DNA from: Campanula takesimana
Taxonomy: Eukaryota > Streptophyta > Magnoliopsida > Asterales > Campanulaceae
Length of the DNA stretch: 64,000 nucleotides
Reading direction: 5' to 3'
Assembly (NCBI GenBank): GCA_026119855.1
Contig: JAOWBW010000388.1
Location: 62,001-126,000 of the forward strand
In this document: positions 1 through 11,286 of the stretch, piece by piece
Position numbering within the stretch: the first letter of the stretch is position 1
How the letters are laid out: each line of letters begins with the position of its first letter
Made by a program: the position numbers and the translations under genes
Notes under the pieces: model-generated
The model's input: the letters and a program-made list of their open reading frames with translations, nothing else
What the model was told of the DNA's origin: nothing
Databases searched by the model: none

Positions 1-331
1 TCCAAAAAAAATGTCGAAGCTCCTCCTCCCTCTTGATCTTGGCCGGCGGCTGCTATAGGGTAGTGGGGGGATTTAGGGTTTTGTTGTTTTTGAGAAGGGG
101 AAGTAAAACCTAATTTCACTAACTCAAGGTTTTTATTTTGCGGGTAATTGCTAGTTGGGCTTAACCTATTATTTTAACTTCGGGCTAACCCACCCGAGCC
201 CATTCCAGTTTAGTCCAACCCTTTATTACTTAACTCACCTCCTTAATTACTTATTAACTTTAATTGTTATTTAATTAAAATAATTTAAATCAATTAAATA
301 ATACTAAAAAAAAAAAAATCGGGTTGTTACA
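1..331 (-). repeat. 3' LTR of gypsy element (partial)
   Basis: The sequence repeats 7508-7827 almost base for base. The visible differences are single-base length changes in homopolymers and an AT-rich stretch near 280-312. It ends in GTTGTTACA at 331, next to the purine tract on the inner side. The rest of this roughly 2.46-kb LTR lies left of the window. Confidence 0.9.
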
Positions 332-565
332 TTCTTACCCCCTTAAAAGAAGTTTGTCCTCAAACTTTGACAATTCTTAATCCGAGAAGATGTCCGGGTA
401 CAATTCGCGCATTTTACTTTCTTGTTCCCATGTCGCTTCTCTTTCTGAGTGATTGCTCCATTGCACTTTTACATAGGGAACCGTACGCTTTCTTACGACC
501 TCGTCTTTTCTGTCGACGATCTTGATTGGTCGTTCATCGTACGTCAAATCTGCCCGAACTCTTAA

Positions 566-772
566 CTACTTGTATTCTATCACATGACTCGGATCATGTA
601 TATACTTCCTTAGCATGGAGACATGAAACACATTGTGTACTCTAGCTAACACTGGCGGTAACGCCAATCGATAAGCCACTTCTCCGATTTTGTCGAGAAT
701 TTCGAACGGTCCCACATCTCGTGGACTTAGCTTCCCTTTGTATCTCTCTCTTAATTCGTCATTGTTCGGCAC
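566..772 (-). pseudogene. Integrase C-terminal remnant (gypsy)
   Basis: The 68-residue frame contains KLSPRDVGPFEILDKIGEVA and LPPVLARVHNVFHVSMLRKY, the conserved segment that follows the integrase core in Tekay/Del chromoviruses. The zinc-binding region and the catalytic D,D-35-E core should lie upstream. Instead the frame joins, within about 190 bases, to the end of the RNase H region, so roughly a kilobase is deleted. It cannot make an active integrase. Confidence 0.85.
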
Positions 773-965
773 TCATACTCTCTTTGGTACCTCGAAATTC
801 CATCTTCGCCCATGTGAAGATCTTTTACTTGTCCTTTTCCGATTAGGGCTTCTCTCTCCTCGTCTACCTCTTGTGCCTCTTTAATCCTGCCCAACAGTGC
901 AGGCTTGTAACGTCAATCTAGCCAAATATCCATTTACCTTCACCACTAAGTTCATCTCCTTGACA

Positions 966-2160
966 TCATTCCACATACTTACCCCCCTTAGAGATCAATG
1001 TCACCAACATTCCGTGATTATTTCTACTTAAGGCATCTGCCACCTTGTTAGCTTTCCCAGGATGGTACAATATTTCACAGTCGTAATCCTTGAGAAGCTC
1101 CAACCATCTCCGTTGTCTCATGTTCAACTCATTCTGAGTGAAAATGTACTTAAGGCTCTTGTGATCTGTAAAAATCTGGCATTTCACGCCATACAAATAA
1201 TGTCCAAATTTTCAAGGCAAATACTACTGCCGCTAACTCCAAATCATGGTCGGGTAATTCTTCTCATATACTTTCAACTGCCTAGATGCATAAGATATAA
1301 CCTTCTCATTCTGCATCAACACACAGCCTATCCCTTTGAGCGAGGCATCGCTATATATTACAACTCCATCCGATCCAGACGGTAAAGCAAGAACCGGTGC
1401 GGACACCAATCGTCGCTTCCATTCCTCAAAACTCCTTTCACATTCTTCTGACCAAACAAACTTTGCTCCTTTCTGAGTTAACCTCGTCAATGGCCCTGAC
1501 AACTTCGAGAAACCTTCTACGAATCTCCTATAGTAGCCAGCCAAACCTAAGAAACTTCTAATCTCACTTACTGAAGTTGGTCTTTCCCAATCCACAGTAG
1601 CTTCTATCTTTGTTGGATCTATGACAATCCCCTCCTTTGACACCACATGTCCTAAGAATGCTACTTCCTCCAACCAGAATTTACACTTCTTGAATTTAAC
1701 ATATAACTTCTGCTCTCTTAAAATCTGCAGTACTAACCTTAATGCTCTTCATGTTCTTCCTTGGTCCTCGAATACACCAAGATATCATCAATGAACACAA
1801 TCACGCACTTATCCAGAACTTCTGAAATATCCTATTCTTAAGTTCCATAAACGCTGTCGGCGCGTTAATCAACCCACACGGCATCACTACAACTCATAAT
1901 GACTATACCTTGTTCTAAAGGCTGTCTTAGTTATATCATCCTTCTTCACTCTTAGTTGATGATAACCAGACCTCAAGTCTATCTTCAAGGAATAACACGC
2001 TCCACGAAGTTGGTCAAACAAATCATCTATTCTGGGCAACGGGTATTGGTCCTTACCGTCACACGGTTCAATTCACGATAGTCGATACATAACCTCATCG
2101 ACGCATCCTTCTTCTTCACAAATAATACCGGTGCACCCCATGGTGATACACTCGTTCTAA
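966..2160 (-). pseudogene. Reverse transcriptase-RNase H remnant (gypsy)
   Basis: Read right to left, the first piece (about 2160-1980) gives SVSPWGAPVLFVKKKDASMR, LCIDYRELN, then PRIDDLFDQL and KIDLRSGYHQ, the N-terminal motifs of Ty3/gypsy reverse transcriptase. The 1673-1233 piece continues with AFLGHVVSKEGI and the RNase H start (VVIYSDASLKGIGCVLMQ). The 1196-966 piece has TDHKSLKYIF and CEILYHPGKANKVADALSR. At least two or three frameshifts separate them, one after YEKNYP and others in the RT core, where the catalytic YxDD motif is not in an open frame. This is a dead pol relic. Confidence 0.88.
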
Positions 2161-2562
2161 TCAAGCTCTTATCTAACAACTCTTACAGTTGCTCCTTTTA
2201 TTCTTCAATTCCGACGGAGCCATTTTATACGGCGCCTTCGATATTGGTGAAGTCTCAGGTACCAAATCGATAGAAAATTTTACTTCTCTTTATGACGGTA
2301 TTCCCGGTAAATCCTCAGGAAACCCGTCCTTGAAATATCTAATCACAGAAAGTGATTCTACGGTTACTTCCTTCTTGCTCGTATCACCAATGTACGCTAA
2401 GAATCCTTCACATCCTTTCTTTAAAAGCTTACGAGCCTTCATTACCGATATAAGGTTCGATCGGGTTCTAGGTTTCGTTTCTTGAGAACATCACTCTTCT
2501 CTAGGTAGTAATCTAAAGTGGACTTCTTTCTTTAAAACAATCCACATGGGCATGGTATTCAG

Positions 2563-2775
2563 TCAACTATAGTTCATTCCCAAGATTACATCAATTCTTC
2601 GATGTCCTAAACTAATGAGATCAACCTCAAGTTCTTCCTTGTCCATTTTCAAAGGACACTTCCTAGATATAGACGTAATAGGGATCGATTCTCTAGTTTG
2701 AATACCCATAACTAAAGAATTCTCTAACGCCTCATGAATTAAATACATATTCTTAGCCAAGCAATCATTTGGCAC
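2563..2775 (-). pseudogene. Retropepsin-like remnant (gypsy)
   Basis: The frame ends in DLISLGHRRIDVILGMNYS, matching the conserved DVILGMDWL segment at the C-terminal side of gypsy aspartic proteases. The active-site D[S/T]GA motif expected upstream is not visible in this frame. No gag zinc knuckle is clear upstream either. It is a truncated protease region. Confidence 0.6.
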
Positions 2776-3305
2776 TTCTTATCAGAACCTTGCCCTTTGA
2801 CGTCGTTCTTATTACCATCATTTCTATTGCCGTAGCCTTTATTCTGGTACTTACTTGTACTACCTTCCTTTTCGCGATCGTCAGTAGCCTTCCTTTAGAT
2901 TCAGTCAACACTTTCTTAGTTGACTCTTCTTCTCTTTTCGCTTACTGCGATAACTATCAGATTCTTTCTCCACTATCCTCGTCCTATCCAACACTTAATC
3001 CTAGGTTGGTAGTATTAATGGAGTGATTCTATATCGGATTCGGTTGCTCAAACCATCTTCAAATCCTCGAGCCTTTTGCGCTTCATCATCGAAGATGTTA
3101 GGGTAAATTCTAGCAATTCGATGAATCTAGTACCATAGTCGTTCACCGTCCTACTTCCTTGAGTTAGCATCATAAAACTTAGCCTCTCTGGCGTTTCGAG
3201 CACTTGCCGGATAGTATGGTACAATCATTAGTTATCATGAATACGAGACTTTTTCACGCACTCTCATACTATAGCTCGTCTCTACAGACTAACATTCAAT
3301 TTATA

Positions 3306-3976
3306 GGTCATTCACTAAACCACTGGTCGTTTCAACAGACCATCACTATCTTCATTAGTCAACTTTACTAGACGTATGGGTCGCTTCATTAGACCATTTC
3401 TATTTTCATAGGTCATTTCAATAGACCATAATCACTTTCATTGGTCGTTTCAATAAACCATTCTTACTTGTTCCAGGTTAACTCGCACATTTAACACTAT
3501 TACTCACGTCAACCCAAGCATTGTACTATGCCTAATACTTTCACATAAATATGCCGTCCCCAAAAGACGTAACTTTTACAAAAGATCGGTCTACTAGATT
3601 TCTGGTCGTTCCAATAGACCAGTTCTACTTAGGGAAGTCATTTCACTAGAATTTACTTATTAATCATAGGTCGATTCACTAGACCTACTCTCATTCACAC
3701 TTGGCCGTTTCACTAAGCCTATTACTCTTAACCGTTTCAATAGGTTATTTTATTTTTTGTTTCGATCGCTTCAATGGATCAAAATTAACTTTACTTGGCC
3801 GTTTCACTAAGCCTATTACTCTTATACTTAACCGTTTCAATAGGTTATTTTATTCTTGTTCCGATCGCTTCAATGGATCAAAATTAACTTTACTTGGGCG
3901 TTTCACTAAGCCAAATACTTTCTCTTGACCGTTTCAATAGGTCAATTTATTCTTGTTTCGATCATTTCACTAGACC
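3306..3976 (-). repeat. Array of about 18 short hairpins with covarying stems
   Basis: In element sense each unit is a 3-6 base stem, a 9-base loop close to TATTGAAAC or TAGTGAAAC, and the complementary stem. Examples are GGTCTATTGAAATGACC (3411-3427), AACCTATTGAAACGGTT (within 3729-3747) and GATCCATTGAAGCGATC (3764-3780). Six-base stems occur at 3602-3622, 3667-3687 and 3925-3945. Spacing is about 20-36 bases. From 3703 to 3912 three stem types alternate in a higher-order repeat of 94-100 bases. Arms differ between units but remain complementary. The array sits 1.4-2.0 kb downstream of the primer site, in the leader/gag position of the element. Confidence 0.85.
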
Positions 3977-4902
3977 AAAACTAATTTCACTTGGCCGTTA
4001 CCATTGCCGTTTCCGTTGTTTCCACTTCTGGTATTCGAGGCCATCTGCAAGTTTTCCTTTTACTTTAAAACAAGTTCGTGCTCTAGAAATGTTCATCACT
4101 ACACAATATGTGCGGTGTTCATGTTATACTTAACATTACTATCCTTTTACTAACGGTTACTTGTTAGTTTGGATCGTGTTCGTAGGTCTTTTGTACTAGA
4201 CCATGATTCAGATTTGGTTAGTTTTCTTAACCTTTCTTCTCCAGTTCAGGAGTTTTCGTACTTCATAATTTACAACCGGTTTACTTGGTTGATTATTATC
4301 TCTTCATTCCACTAGTTTTTATTACGTAACTAGTGTTAACGTATTCCAATGGTCGTCTTACTTCATACTATGGTTACGGATATTATTTCAAATCACTCCG
4401 ACTCTTTCCCTTGTCTTTTCTCGACAAGTTAACTTTTGTCTACATAACAATAGTAAATTCAAAATTTTGGGTATTTAAATTAAATAATTAACTTTATTCA
4501 ACTGAGGTGTGAGATTTAAACATCTCAAAATACACCCAAAATTCAATTTAACATAAGGAAAAATTCTAACTGCATTTCCCACTAATAACAAAATAAAAGA
4601 ATCTATTCTTATAACTATCTGTCATTAATTGCATCACTTCCCACAGTGTGCATGTTCTGCTGCAAGTTGGTCATATTTTTCTTGCAATTCTAACTTCTCA
4701 GCCCAAATCTGATAGCCTGAAGCCTAAGCTCTTCCTCATAGGCTGCTTGCTCATCTATCTTCTTTTTCAGTTCATTATTTTGTTCTATCTCATCCACCAG
4801 TTGTACACTGATTCGATTCCATTCGCGGTTAGCTCTAACCACATGGCTTTCCTAAGCTTTCGACTTTCTTTAACTGTACTGCTAACTTTCCTTCTACATA
4901 CC

Positions 4903-5139
4903 TTATGTCCTCATCACGTTCTTGATGACATTCTGTAGACTGCCGACTCCTCGAGTCTCCTTCCTAAGCTCTCTTTTAGCTGAGCGAAGTTCCTTAGTTA
5001 GCTGCTTAATAATCTCCTCTTTGGCTTCTATTTCTTCCCTTAGAGTAGCACTGTACCTTACCGACTTCATGGGTCTCCTCGGCATGATCCTACACACACC
5101 AATAGTAAACTTAATTAGTACATAGCCCCAAGGTTCCAT
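4903..5139 (-). other. Short coiled-coil-like ORF in the gypsy leader
   Basis: A 78-codon frame starting with ATG just inside the primer-binding site. It contains a charged heptad-like stretch (EEIEAKEEIIKQLTKELR) that could form a short coiled coil. It is in the position where gag would begin but has no recognisable gag domain. It may be the remnant of a leader-encoded or gag N-terminal segment; coding status is uncertain. Confidence 0.3.
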
Positions 5140-5349
5140 TATAACATATTAATAGAATGTATATAGACATACAATGAAGAGGTTCCTATTTCCCCAAGTA
5201 TATTCATACTTTATGTACACTCTTAGTATTATTCCTAGAGTTAGACTTTATCACTTGAACTTCCTCAAGTAAGATCTTATTCAAGTCAAGTACTAAGTTC
5301 TCCCATTAGTCCTAACTTTCAGTTTTCTCCCATAAGACCTAAAGCCATT

Positions 5350-5361
5350 GCTCTGATACCA
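5350..5361 (-). other. Primer-binding site, tRNA-iMet type
   Basis: On the minus strand the bases read TGGTATCAGAGC, complementary to the 3' end of initiator methionine tRNA, two bases inside the 5' LTR end at 5364. This fixes the orientation and the inner LTR edge. Confidence 0.93.
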
Positions 5362-5363
5362 AC

Positions 5364-7827
5364 TGTAACACCCCGAATTTTCTAATAATATCTGAGCATT
5401 TAATGGCATTAAATATCCATAAATAACAATAATAAATACTTCAATTTAGGGTTCACAACGGCCCCTTATTAACCATAAATTCAAAACAGTAGCGGAAGCG
5501 TAACTTAAACTTGTCTTGGTAGGTAACAACCCTAACCATCATCGTACTTCAACTTACATCAAAATAATAGTACTTAAACTACTAAGTTAAGAATCTTCAA
5601 TCCACCGTCTTCTTACGGCTGCTTTCCTTGTCTTGTCCTCCTACTTAAATCCTGAAAACAAAATTTATAGAGAAGGGATGAGCGAACGAATGCTCAGTAA
5701 GTTCATACGTGGCCTCTCCGGTTACTAAGGAGAGACGACCAGAACGAATACTTTGAATAACTTTTACAAAGATAGGTTCAGTTACTTTTGGATTCAAGAC
5801 TGCAGAACAATACAGTCGTATTACTTTTAAGATTTTTCTTTCAAAGGATTATGGCACTACAATCCAAAGGGATTCATTCAAATTCCGTCAATTCCTTGGT
5901 AACGTACATTATAACCTCAATGCCAAAGGTACAATTCGTACACCTAGCTTCTTCAGCCAATAGTGTGGGTCGTAACATATATGGTATCCACACACATATG
6001 CTCGGGGTCTAGAATCATCCTTGTAATCAGACAATTCCTGAGAGAAGGCATGTGATCACTCATGCAATCCCTAGTTTAAGGACGAGTCTTTCTAACTGGA
6101 CTGTCCGTCAATGTCTTTTCTAACTGGACATTGGATGCCTTAACGAGTAAGTGGTTAACTTACAAGTTAAAATGAGAACATACCATGGTACAAGTATGTG
6201 ATACAAGTTTCAAACTTCGATACTTAGTAGATCGATGGGGACATCACTAAGTATAGATTCTTTCAAGGAACGTTCAATAACGCAGAGTTCATTCAAATAC
6301 TATCATGCCATACTGATAGCTAACTTTAGAAAGATACAGAATTCCAATAAACAGGAGTTCAAATACTGTAAGGAACGTAATCCCTTACCTGAATTGCTTT
6401 TCCTCGCAATCTCCTCTCTGTGCAAATCTACAAGGCACGGAGTAATTTACTTTAGTACTCTCAACATTGTTAACTATTTCTACTTAGTTAACTGAGAGAT
6501 GCGTTTTAACTTCTTTACTTCGTTACTTCTTTCTTACGTTTAAGTTTCTGACTTTGATTTGCGAGTCAGTCCTTTAACTTTGATATAATTGCAATTAAGT
6601 CCTCTGACTTTGGGTTAATTACAATTTGGTCCCTCAACTTTGAGTTAATTGCAATTGGTCCTTCACTTTGGATTAATTACAATTCAGTCCTTCAACTTTC
6701 CTTCAATTACAGGAAGGTCCTTTGACTTTGGTTTTGTTCATAAGGTCCCCTAAGTTTCTCTTTTTAATCACTTAGGCCCCTCTAACTTCAAAGTTTCCTT
6801 TTTATTTCTTCTAACTTTAATTCTTTTCAGTTTAGTCATTTTCCGTTAGGAAACTAACTGAAACTTCTAATCTTCCTCCTTTCCGTTAACTTTCTAACTT
6901 TCAAGGTTTTCCAAGTAACTATCACATCCTTTCAAGTTAGTTTTCTAACCTTCTAACAATTCTTTTAACGATTATGTTTTCTTTTCATTATAAACTTAAC
7001 GAAAATACTAACTTTCCGTCCCAGTTCTTAACATTCTCAATCAAGAATCAACACCCAATTTATATAGCTTTTAGGATTTTCATCAATCGCATGAAACACT
7101 ATTCCCAGCTCAGTTCACTATTCACAGCGTAAATTACTATTCATCGCAGATTACTATTCACAGCTTTTTAACTCAGTTTACTATTCACAGCGTAAATTAC
7201 TATTCATCGCAGATTACTATTCACAGCTTTTTAAACTCAATTTACTATTCACAGCGTATTTTACTATTCATCGCAGATTACTATTCACAGCTTTCTTAAA
7301 ATATGAATTCATCCCTTTCATGATCATAGAATCAACTTAAAATAAAGCTAAGCATTTAACCATTAAAATTCCCACCATTAATTGACTAGCATGCAAAAAC
7401 CCTAACGATTATTTCCTTTAAACATGCATAACTTATGATTTATTAATCCGAATTCAATGAAACAAATTTTAGGATGTGAGTTTTGATATTACCTTGAGAA
7501 CGATTGGATTGATCTTCCAAAAAAAATGTCGAAGCTCCTCCTCCCTCTTGATCTTGGCCGGCGGCTGCTATAGGGTAGTGGGGGGATTTAGGGTTTTGTT
7601 GTTTTTGAGAAGGGAAGTAAAACCTAATTTCACTAACTCAAGGTTTTATTTTGCGGGTAATTGCTAGTTGGGCTTAACCTATTATTTTAACTTCGGGCTA
7701 ACCCACCCGAGCCCATTCCAGTTTAGTCCAACCCTTTATTACTTAACTCACCTCCTTAATTACTTATTAACTTTAATTGTTATTAAAAAAAATTTAAATC
7801 AAAAATATAAAAAATCGGGTTGTTACA
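5364..7827 (-). repeat. 5' LTR of gypsy element (2464 bp)
   Basis: It begins TGTAACACCCCG and ends TCGGGTTGTTACA on the plus strand, so it has TG...CA ends in either reading. Around 5669-5740 is a block shared with the LTRs at 44557 and 60178, including a CTCTCC/GGAGAG hairpin (5714-5734). At about 7100-7285 a roughly 54-bp unit (actattcacagcgtaaatt type) is repeated three times. A run of short phrases of the type 'gtcctttgactttggttaattacaat' occurs at 6560-6780. The outer end is followed by ctgtg. Confidence 0.92.
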
Positions 7828-7854
7828 CTGTGCGCCTAGATTACATAATCTTTA

Positions 7855-7925
7855 GGTAGCTTAGTTGGTTGAGATGTTAGTTTTTTTGCCAAGTGACATG
7901 GGTTCAACTCCCACTAGTTGCAAAT
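7855..7925 (+). repeat. tRNA-like SINE head
   Basis: The sequence contains TAGCTTAGTTGG (7857-7868), a good RNA polymerase III A box, and GGTTCAACTCC (7901-7911), a good B box, at tRNA-like spacing. The acceptor stem does not close, so this is a tRNA-derived SINE head or decayed tRNA pseudogene. The following AT-rich sequence has no clear tail. It sits just outside the gypsy LTR. Confidence 0.6.
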
Positions 7926-8343
7926 AGTTTCCAATTTTTTTTTAAAAAACTCTAATAGGTGAGCTTTCTTCAAAGTTTTTGTAAAATTCTTTTGATACCA
8001 CTTAAAAATATTTTTTCCCTCTACTATGTTTTTCTTTTTAAAAACATCAATGTAACAAAAAAAAGTTAAAAAAAATCTTAACCATCACTTTAACTGACAT
8101 TAATATAAAATTTTGTAGTTGTTCATGACATAAGCTTTCTTGTTCAAATTCAAAAAAAATAAATAAAAATCTTGACCACTTATGTTTTTAAATTTGCTCA
8201 TCATTTTCATTTCTATTTTGTCGATTTATCAACAATTATTGTGTGAATGATTTTTTTTTTTACTAGCTATTTTTAGAATGGAGCATCGACCTTTTCCAAT
8301 AATTCCCAAAATTTTACTTAGTGTAAATTGCCTAAGTATCTTA

Positions 8344-8839
8344 CTACCTCCGTCCCACTTGAAAAGGTTGAAGGTTGATATTCCATTTTGAGTTGTCACA
8401 CTTAAAGGGTAACTTTCGCCTTTAAGAAGCACAAATACCAGAGTACACTAAAAAAAAAATTCGGGGGCGCTGCCCCCGTACCCCCGTTCATTTTAGTTTC
8501 GCGGTATTTTTTTTTCTCGCACAAAGTAGGCAACACCAAATGTTTTAGTGTAGATCCGCCACTGGTCCCAGCTCACTCTCACTTGAGACTTATTTCCATT
8601 TTGTTCCGTTCCGTCCCAACTCACTTGAAACTCCCAAAATAGCCAATAAATTATTGAATCTACCCCCACCACTCATTCACTCTCTTCATTTTACACCACT
8701 CAATTTATTCAACCAACACAATTATTTACCCCACTCATTCTATATTTTCATTCTCTACCACACATTTTCCTTATTTTATTCTTTTTGCTTAGTTATTGTG
8801 TCTACCTCTTAGGTCTCGAATGAGTTGGGACGGAGGGAA
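8344..8839. mobile_element. Stowaway-type MITE (family A) interrupted by a hAT end
   Basis: It starts CTACCTCCGTCCCACTTG after TA and ends GTTGGGACGGAGGGAAT, the inverted ends typical of Stowaway elements. The 8576-8839 part matches the inverted sequence of the MITE at 17065-17346. In between, about 8450-8566, lies a fragment ending GATCCGCCACTG, the terminal sequence of the CAGTGGCG hAT family seen at 30431 and 55894. It contains the palindrome GGGGGCGCTGCCCCC. No matching second end or 8-bp duplication was found, so the hAT piece is truncated. Confidence 0.65.
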
Positions 8840-8841
8840 TA

Positions 8842-10253
8842 TTAACCATATTCAAAAGCTTTGCCGACTCTTTATACACTTGTGTGATTGGGCTCAATTA
8901 TGTTATAAACAACTTCACTTTCAAATACATAGCTTGTTAAACTATCCATAATAACGAGTTTACTAAAGTTATAAAAAAGTGTTACAAAATTTTACTTACA
9001 AATACTGTTGTAAAAATGATTAGTGTTGTATTTTTAGGACACATCACTCATTAATTCAACATCTAATCATTGTTTGCCAACTGTATTTGTAAATAAATTT
9101 TGCAATTTTTTTTGTAACCCTAAAATCGCTCATCCATAATTTATTTCAACATAGTTTAATCGGAAATTTAAATAAGAACAGTCTCTCCGTCCTGAAAAAT
9201 TAGTCTCATTTGACTTTTTGATTTTTTATGATAGACATAAGTTTGAAGTTGACCGCGACGAAAAAAGTAAGTTGAAAAGAAATCAATTTTAAGGAAAAAA
9301 TAAAAATATGGGAAGATATTTTTTCATGAATGTAACATGGGAGGTTTGAATACTAGGTTTACGTGAAGAAATGAAGGCGTGTAGAGAAAGAGATTAGGAA
9401 CAGTTTTGGTCACCACATAAGAAAATGCCTTTTTTTTACACCAAGTTTTGAAGTAACTTGTGATTTTAATACACGACATTGATTTTATACTTATAATTTG
9501 ACTTAATTAAGACAAATAGAAGATCTTTATTTTGTATAAAATACTCCGTCGTCCGTCTTATATTAAGTGTCACATAGTGCATTGCATATATAATATTTTT
9601 TTTTTTTTAACTATTTAAGACTAATGATTTGTTGGTAAAAAAATTAACTATTTAAGAAGAAAAGTTTTTTTTTTCTTCCAAAAAAGACATTCATTTGGGG
9701 CATTTTTTAAAAAAATAGACATTCATTCAGATTCGGAGGGAATAGTAAAATTGACTTTTTATTTAAAAATGCGACTTTCATTTCAAAACATAACAGAAAA
9801 ACTGTGATAGGGCGGAGCGAGTATGAACTATTAGAACTTTCTTTATGATAATGATTTAATAATGACAATCAATTAAGAATAGTGTATATAGTGAGTGAAC
9901 ATTGAGAAAAGAGCTTTGTAATTAATCTTCAATATAATTATGCAATAATTAATAAAAAACATAAGTCCAACTTGTTTTATAATTGACATATATTTAATGA
10001 AAGTCTCTTTCAGCAAATGGAAGATACAACCAACAAGAGACCCTGAGCTACCATTGAAATACAAGAAGTATGGACTGAGATTTTGTTTGATGGGGACATC
10101 CTACCATGCTTATACTCTAAATATATATATATATATATATATATATTGACCAGTTGACCTTGTGAATACATGTAATGTAACTAGGTAGATGATTATTCTC
10201 AAGGGTAAAATCTCTTTTTTTTCATAGTTACTTTTTCAAAATTTTAATGAACA
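8842..10253. other. AT-rich intergenic DNA with MITE relics
   Basis: No gene is supported. Weak Stowaway-like ends occur near 9182 (CTCTCCGTCCTG), 9543 (ACTCCGTCGTCCG) and 9812 (GGCGGAGCGAGTA). Around 10120-10146 there is an (AT)n microsatellite. Confidence 0.5.
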
Positions 10254-10255
10254 TA

Positions 10256-10302
10256 CTCCCTCCGTCAGAAAAGTGGCTACCATCATTTTGGAACGGAGGG
10301 AA
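10256..10302. mobile_element. Minimal 47-bp Stowaway derivative
   Basis: CTCCCTCCGTCAGAAAAGTG is followed after a few bases by CATTTTGGAACGGAGGGAAT, with TA on both sides. Both ends of a Stowaway-type MITE are present with almost no interior. Confidence 0.6.
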
Positions 10303-10904
10303 TATTTTTTCGCTTGATTCCGTAAGTTGATTTGTCAGATTTTTTAAAAAGTGTGCTTTCAACTCTTAATTATGAACATTCCTCATAAATTTTTGAACTC
10401 AGCTCTCAGCCGGATTTTGAACATTCAAGTTTGCATTTTCTACTGTATATCATTTCAATCTTTTGCTATTGTTGCTATTACAATAAAAGCTGAATTATGG
10501 ACTGTGAAGTTTGGATGGTTCTATACTCTATATTTTTACTCTACTATATGCAAAAGATTTTCATTGTAAAGTTTATATATCTCATGGAATAGGATAATAT
10601 GAATTTGTATGCAAAATCCACCGCAAAAATTGGGTCGTACACATATTTCCCTATTTGGGAACAGATGGATAGTCGAGATTAAAATAACGTTTGTTAATGC
10701 TGAGACCATATTGATAGTCGAGATTAAAATTGTACAAGTTAATGCTGACTGGAATTTAACCGCACATCTCATAATTTTACTCTGTCGTACCATTATTTCG
10801 ACCGTAAGCTAGCTACACCTTCTAGAGATGTGTGATGGCAGAGTTTGGCCATGCAACAAAGCTATAAGATGACGAATAAATCCTCCAAACAATTTGACTA
10901 TACA

Positions 10905-10905
<1 letters not shown>

Positions 10906-10944
<39 letters not shown>
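10906..10944 (+). repeat. Poly(A) tract of about 39 bases
   Basis: Uninterrupted A run 340 bases upstream of the ABCG start codon. No retroposed gene is recognisable in front of it. It may be a simple-sequence expansion or the tail of an unrecognised retroposon. Confidence 0.7.
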
Positions 10945-10946
<2 letters not shown>

Positions 10947-11286
10947 ATATTTGTAGAAGTTAGATCAGGTTAGAAATTAAACCAGTAAGAGCAGTACATC
11001 TTCTCACCTACTAACCCCCATGCCCACACTCTTCTTCATTCAATCTGTCAACTTTTTTAATCTCTTCTCCTCCACGAAACCTCCCTACATATACATATAT
11101 ACATATACATACACAGTGTGCTAAATCAAGAAAATCCATCAGAAATATGACCAAAACATTTCATTTTCTACATTATCATCCTAGACCAATCTTTTCACAT
11201 GTACCCTAACTTTGAATATTCTCTCTTTCTTTCTTGTTAAATAGAGAATATTTAGCCAACTTTTGTAGCACATATCGAAAACTTTC

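Larger units (their letters stand above)
1..7827 (-). mobile_element. Tekay-like Ty3/gypsy retrotransposon, internally deleted, cut by window start
   Basis: Two copies of one LTR flank an internal region read on the minus strand. The right copy (5' LTR in element sense) is 5364-7827 and the left copy is present only for its last 331 bases. Both end TGTAACA/TGTTACA. A tRNA-iMet primer site lies just inside the 5' LTR and a purine tract (AAGGGGGTAAG on the minus strand) just inside the left LTR. RT, RNase H and integrase C-terminal remnants resemble the Tekay/Del chromovirus clade. The internal region is only 5.03 kb: gag is not recognisable and the integrase zinc finger and catalytic core are missing between about 772 and 966. 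The LTRs are nearly identical, so insertion was recent although the proteins are broken. It was probably moved by proteins of a helper element (inference). Confidence 0.9.

Noticed and set aside
3306..3976. CRISPR-like array (regular short repeats with spacers)
   Set aside because: Plant nuclear context inside a retrotransposon; the stems vary and spacers partly repeat in a 94-100-base higher-order unit, and there are no cas genes.
7855..7925. Functional tRNA gene
   Set aside because: A and B boxes are present but the acceptor stem and anticodon arm do not fold; better read as a SINE head.
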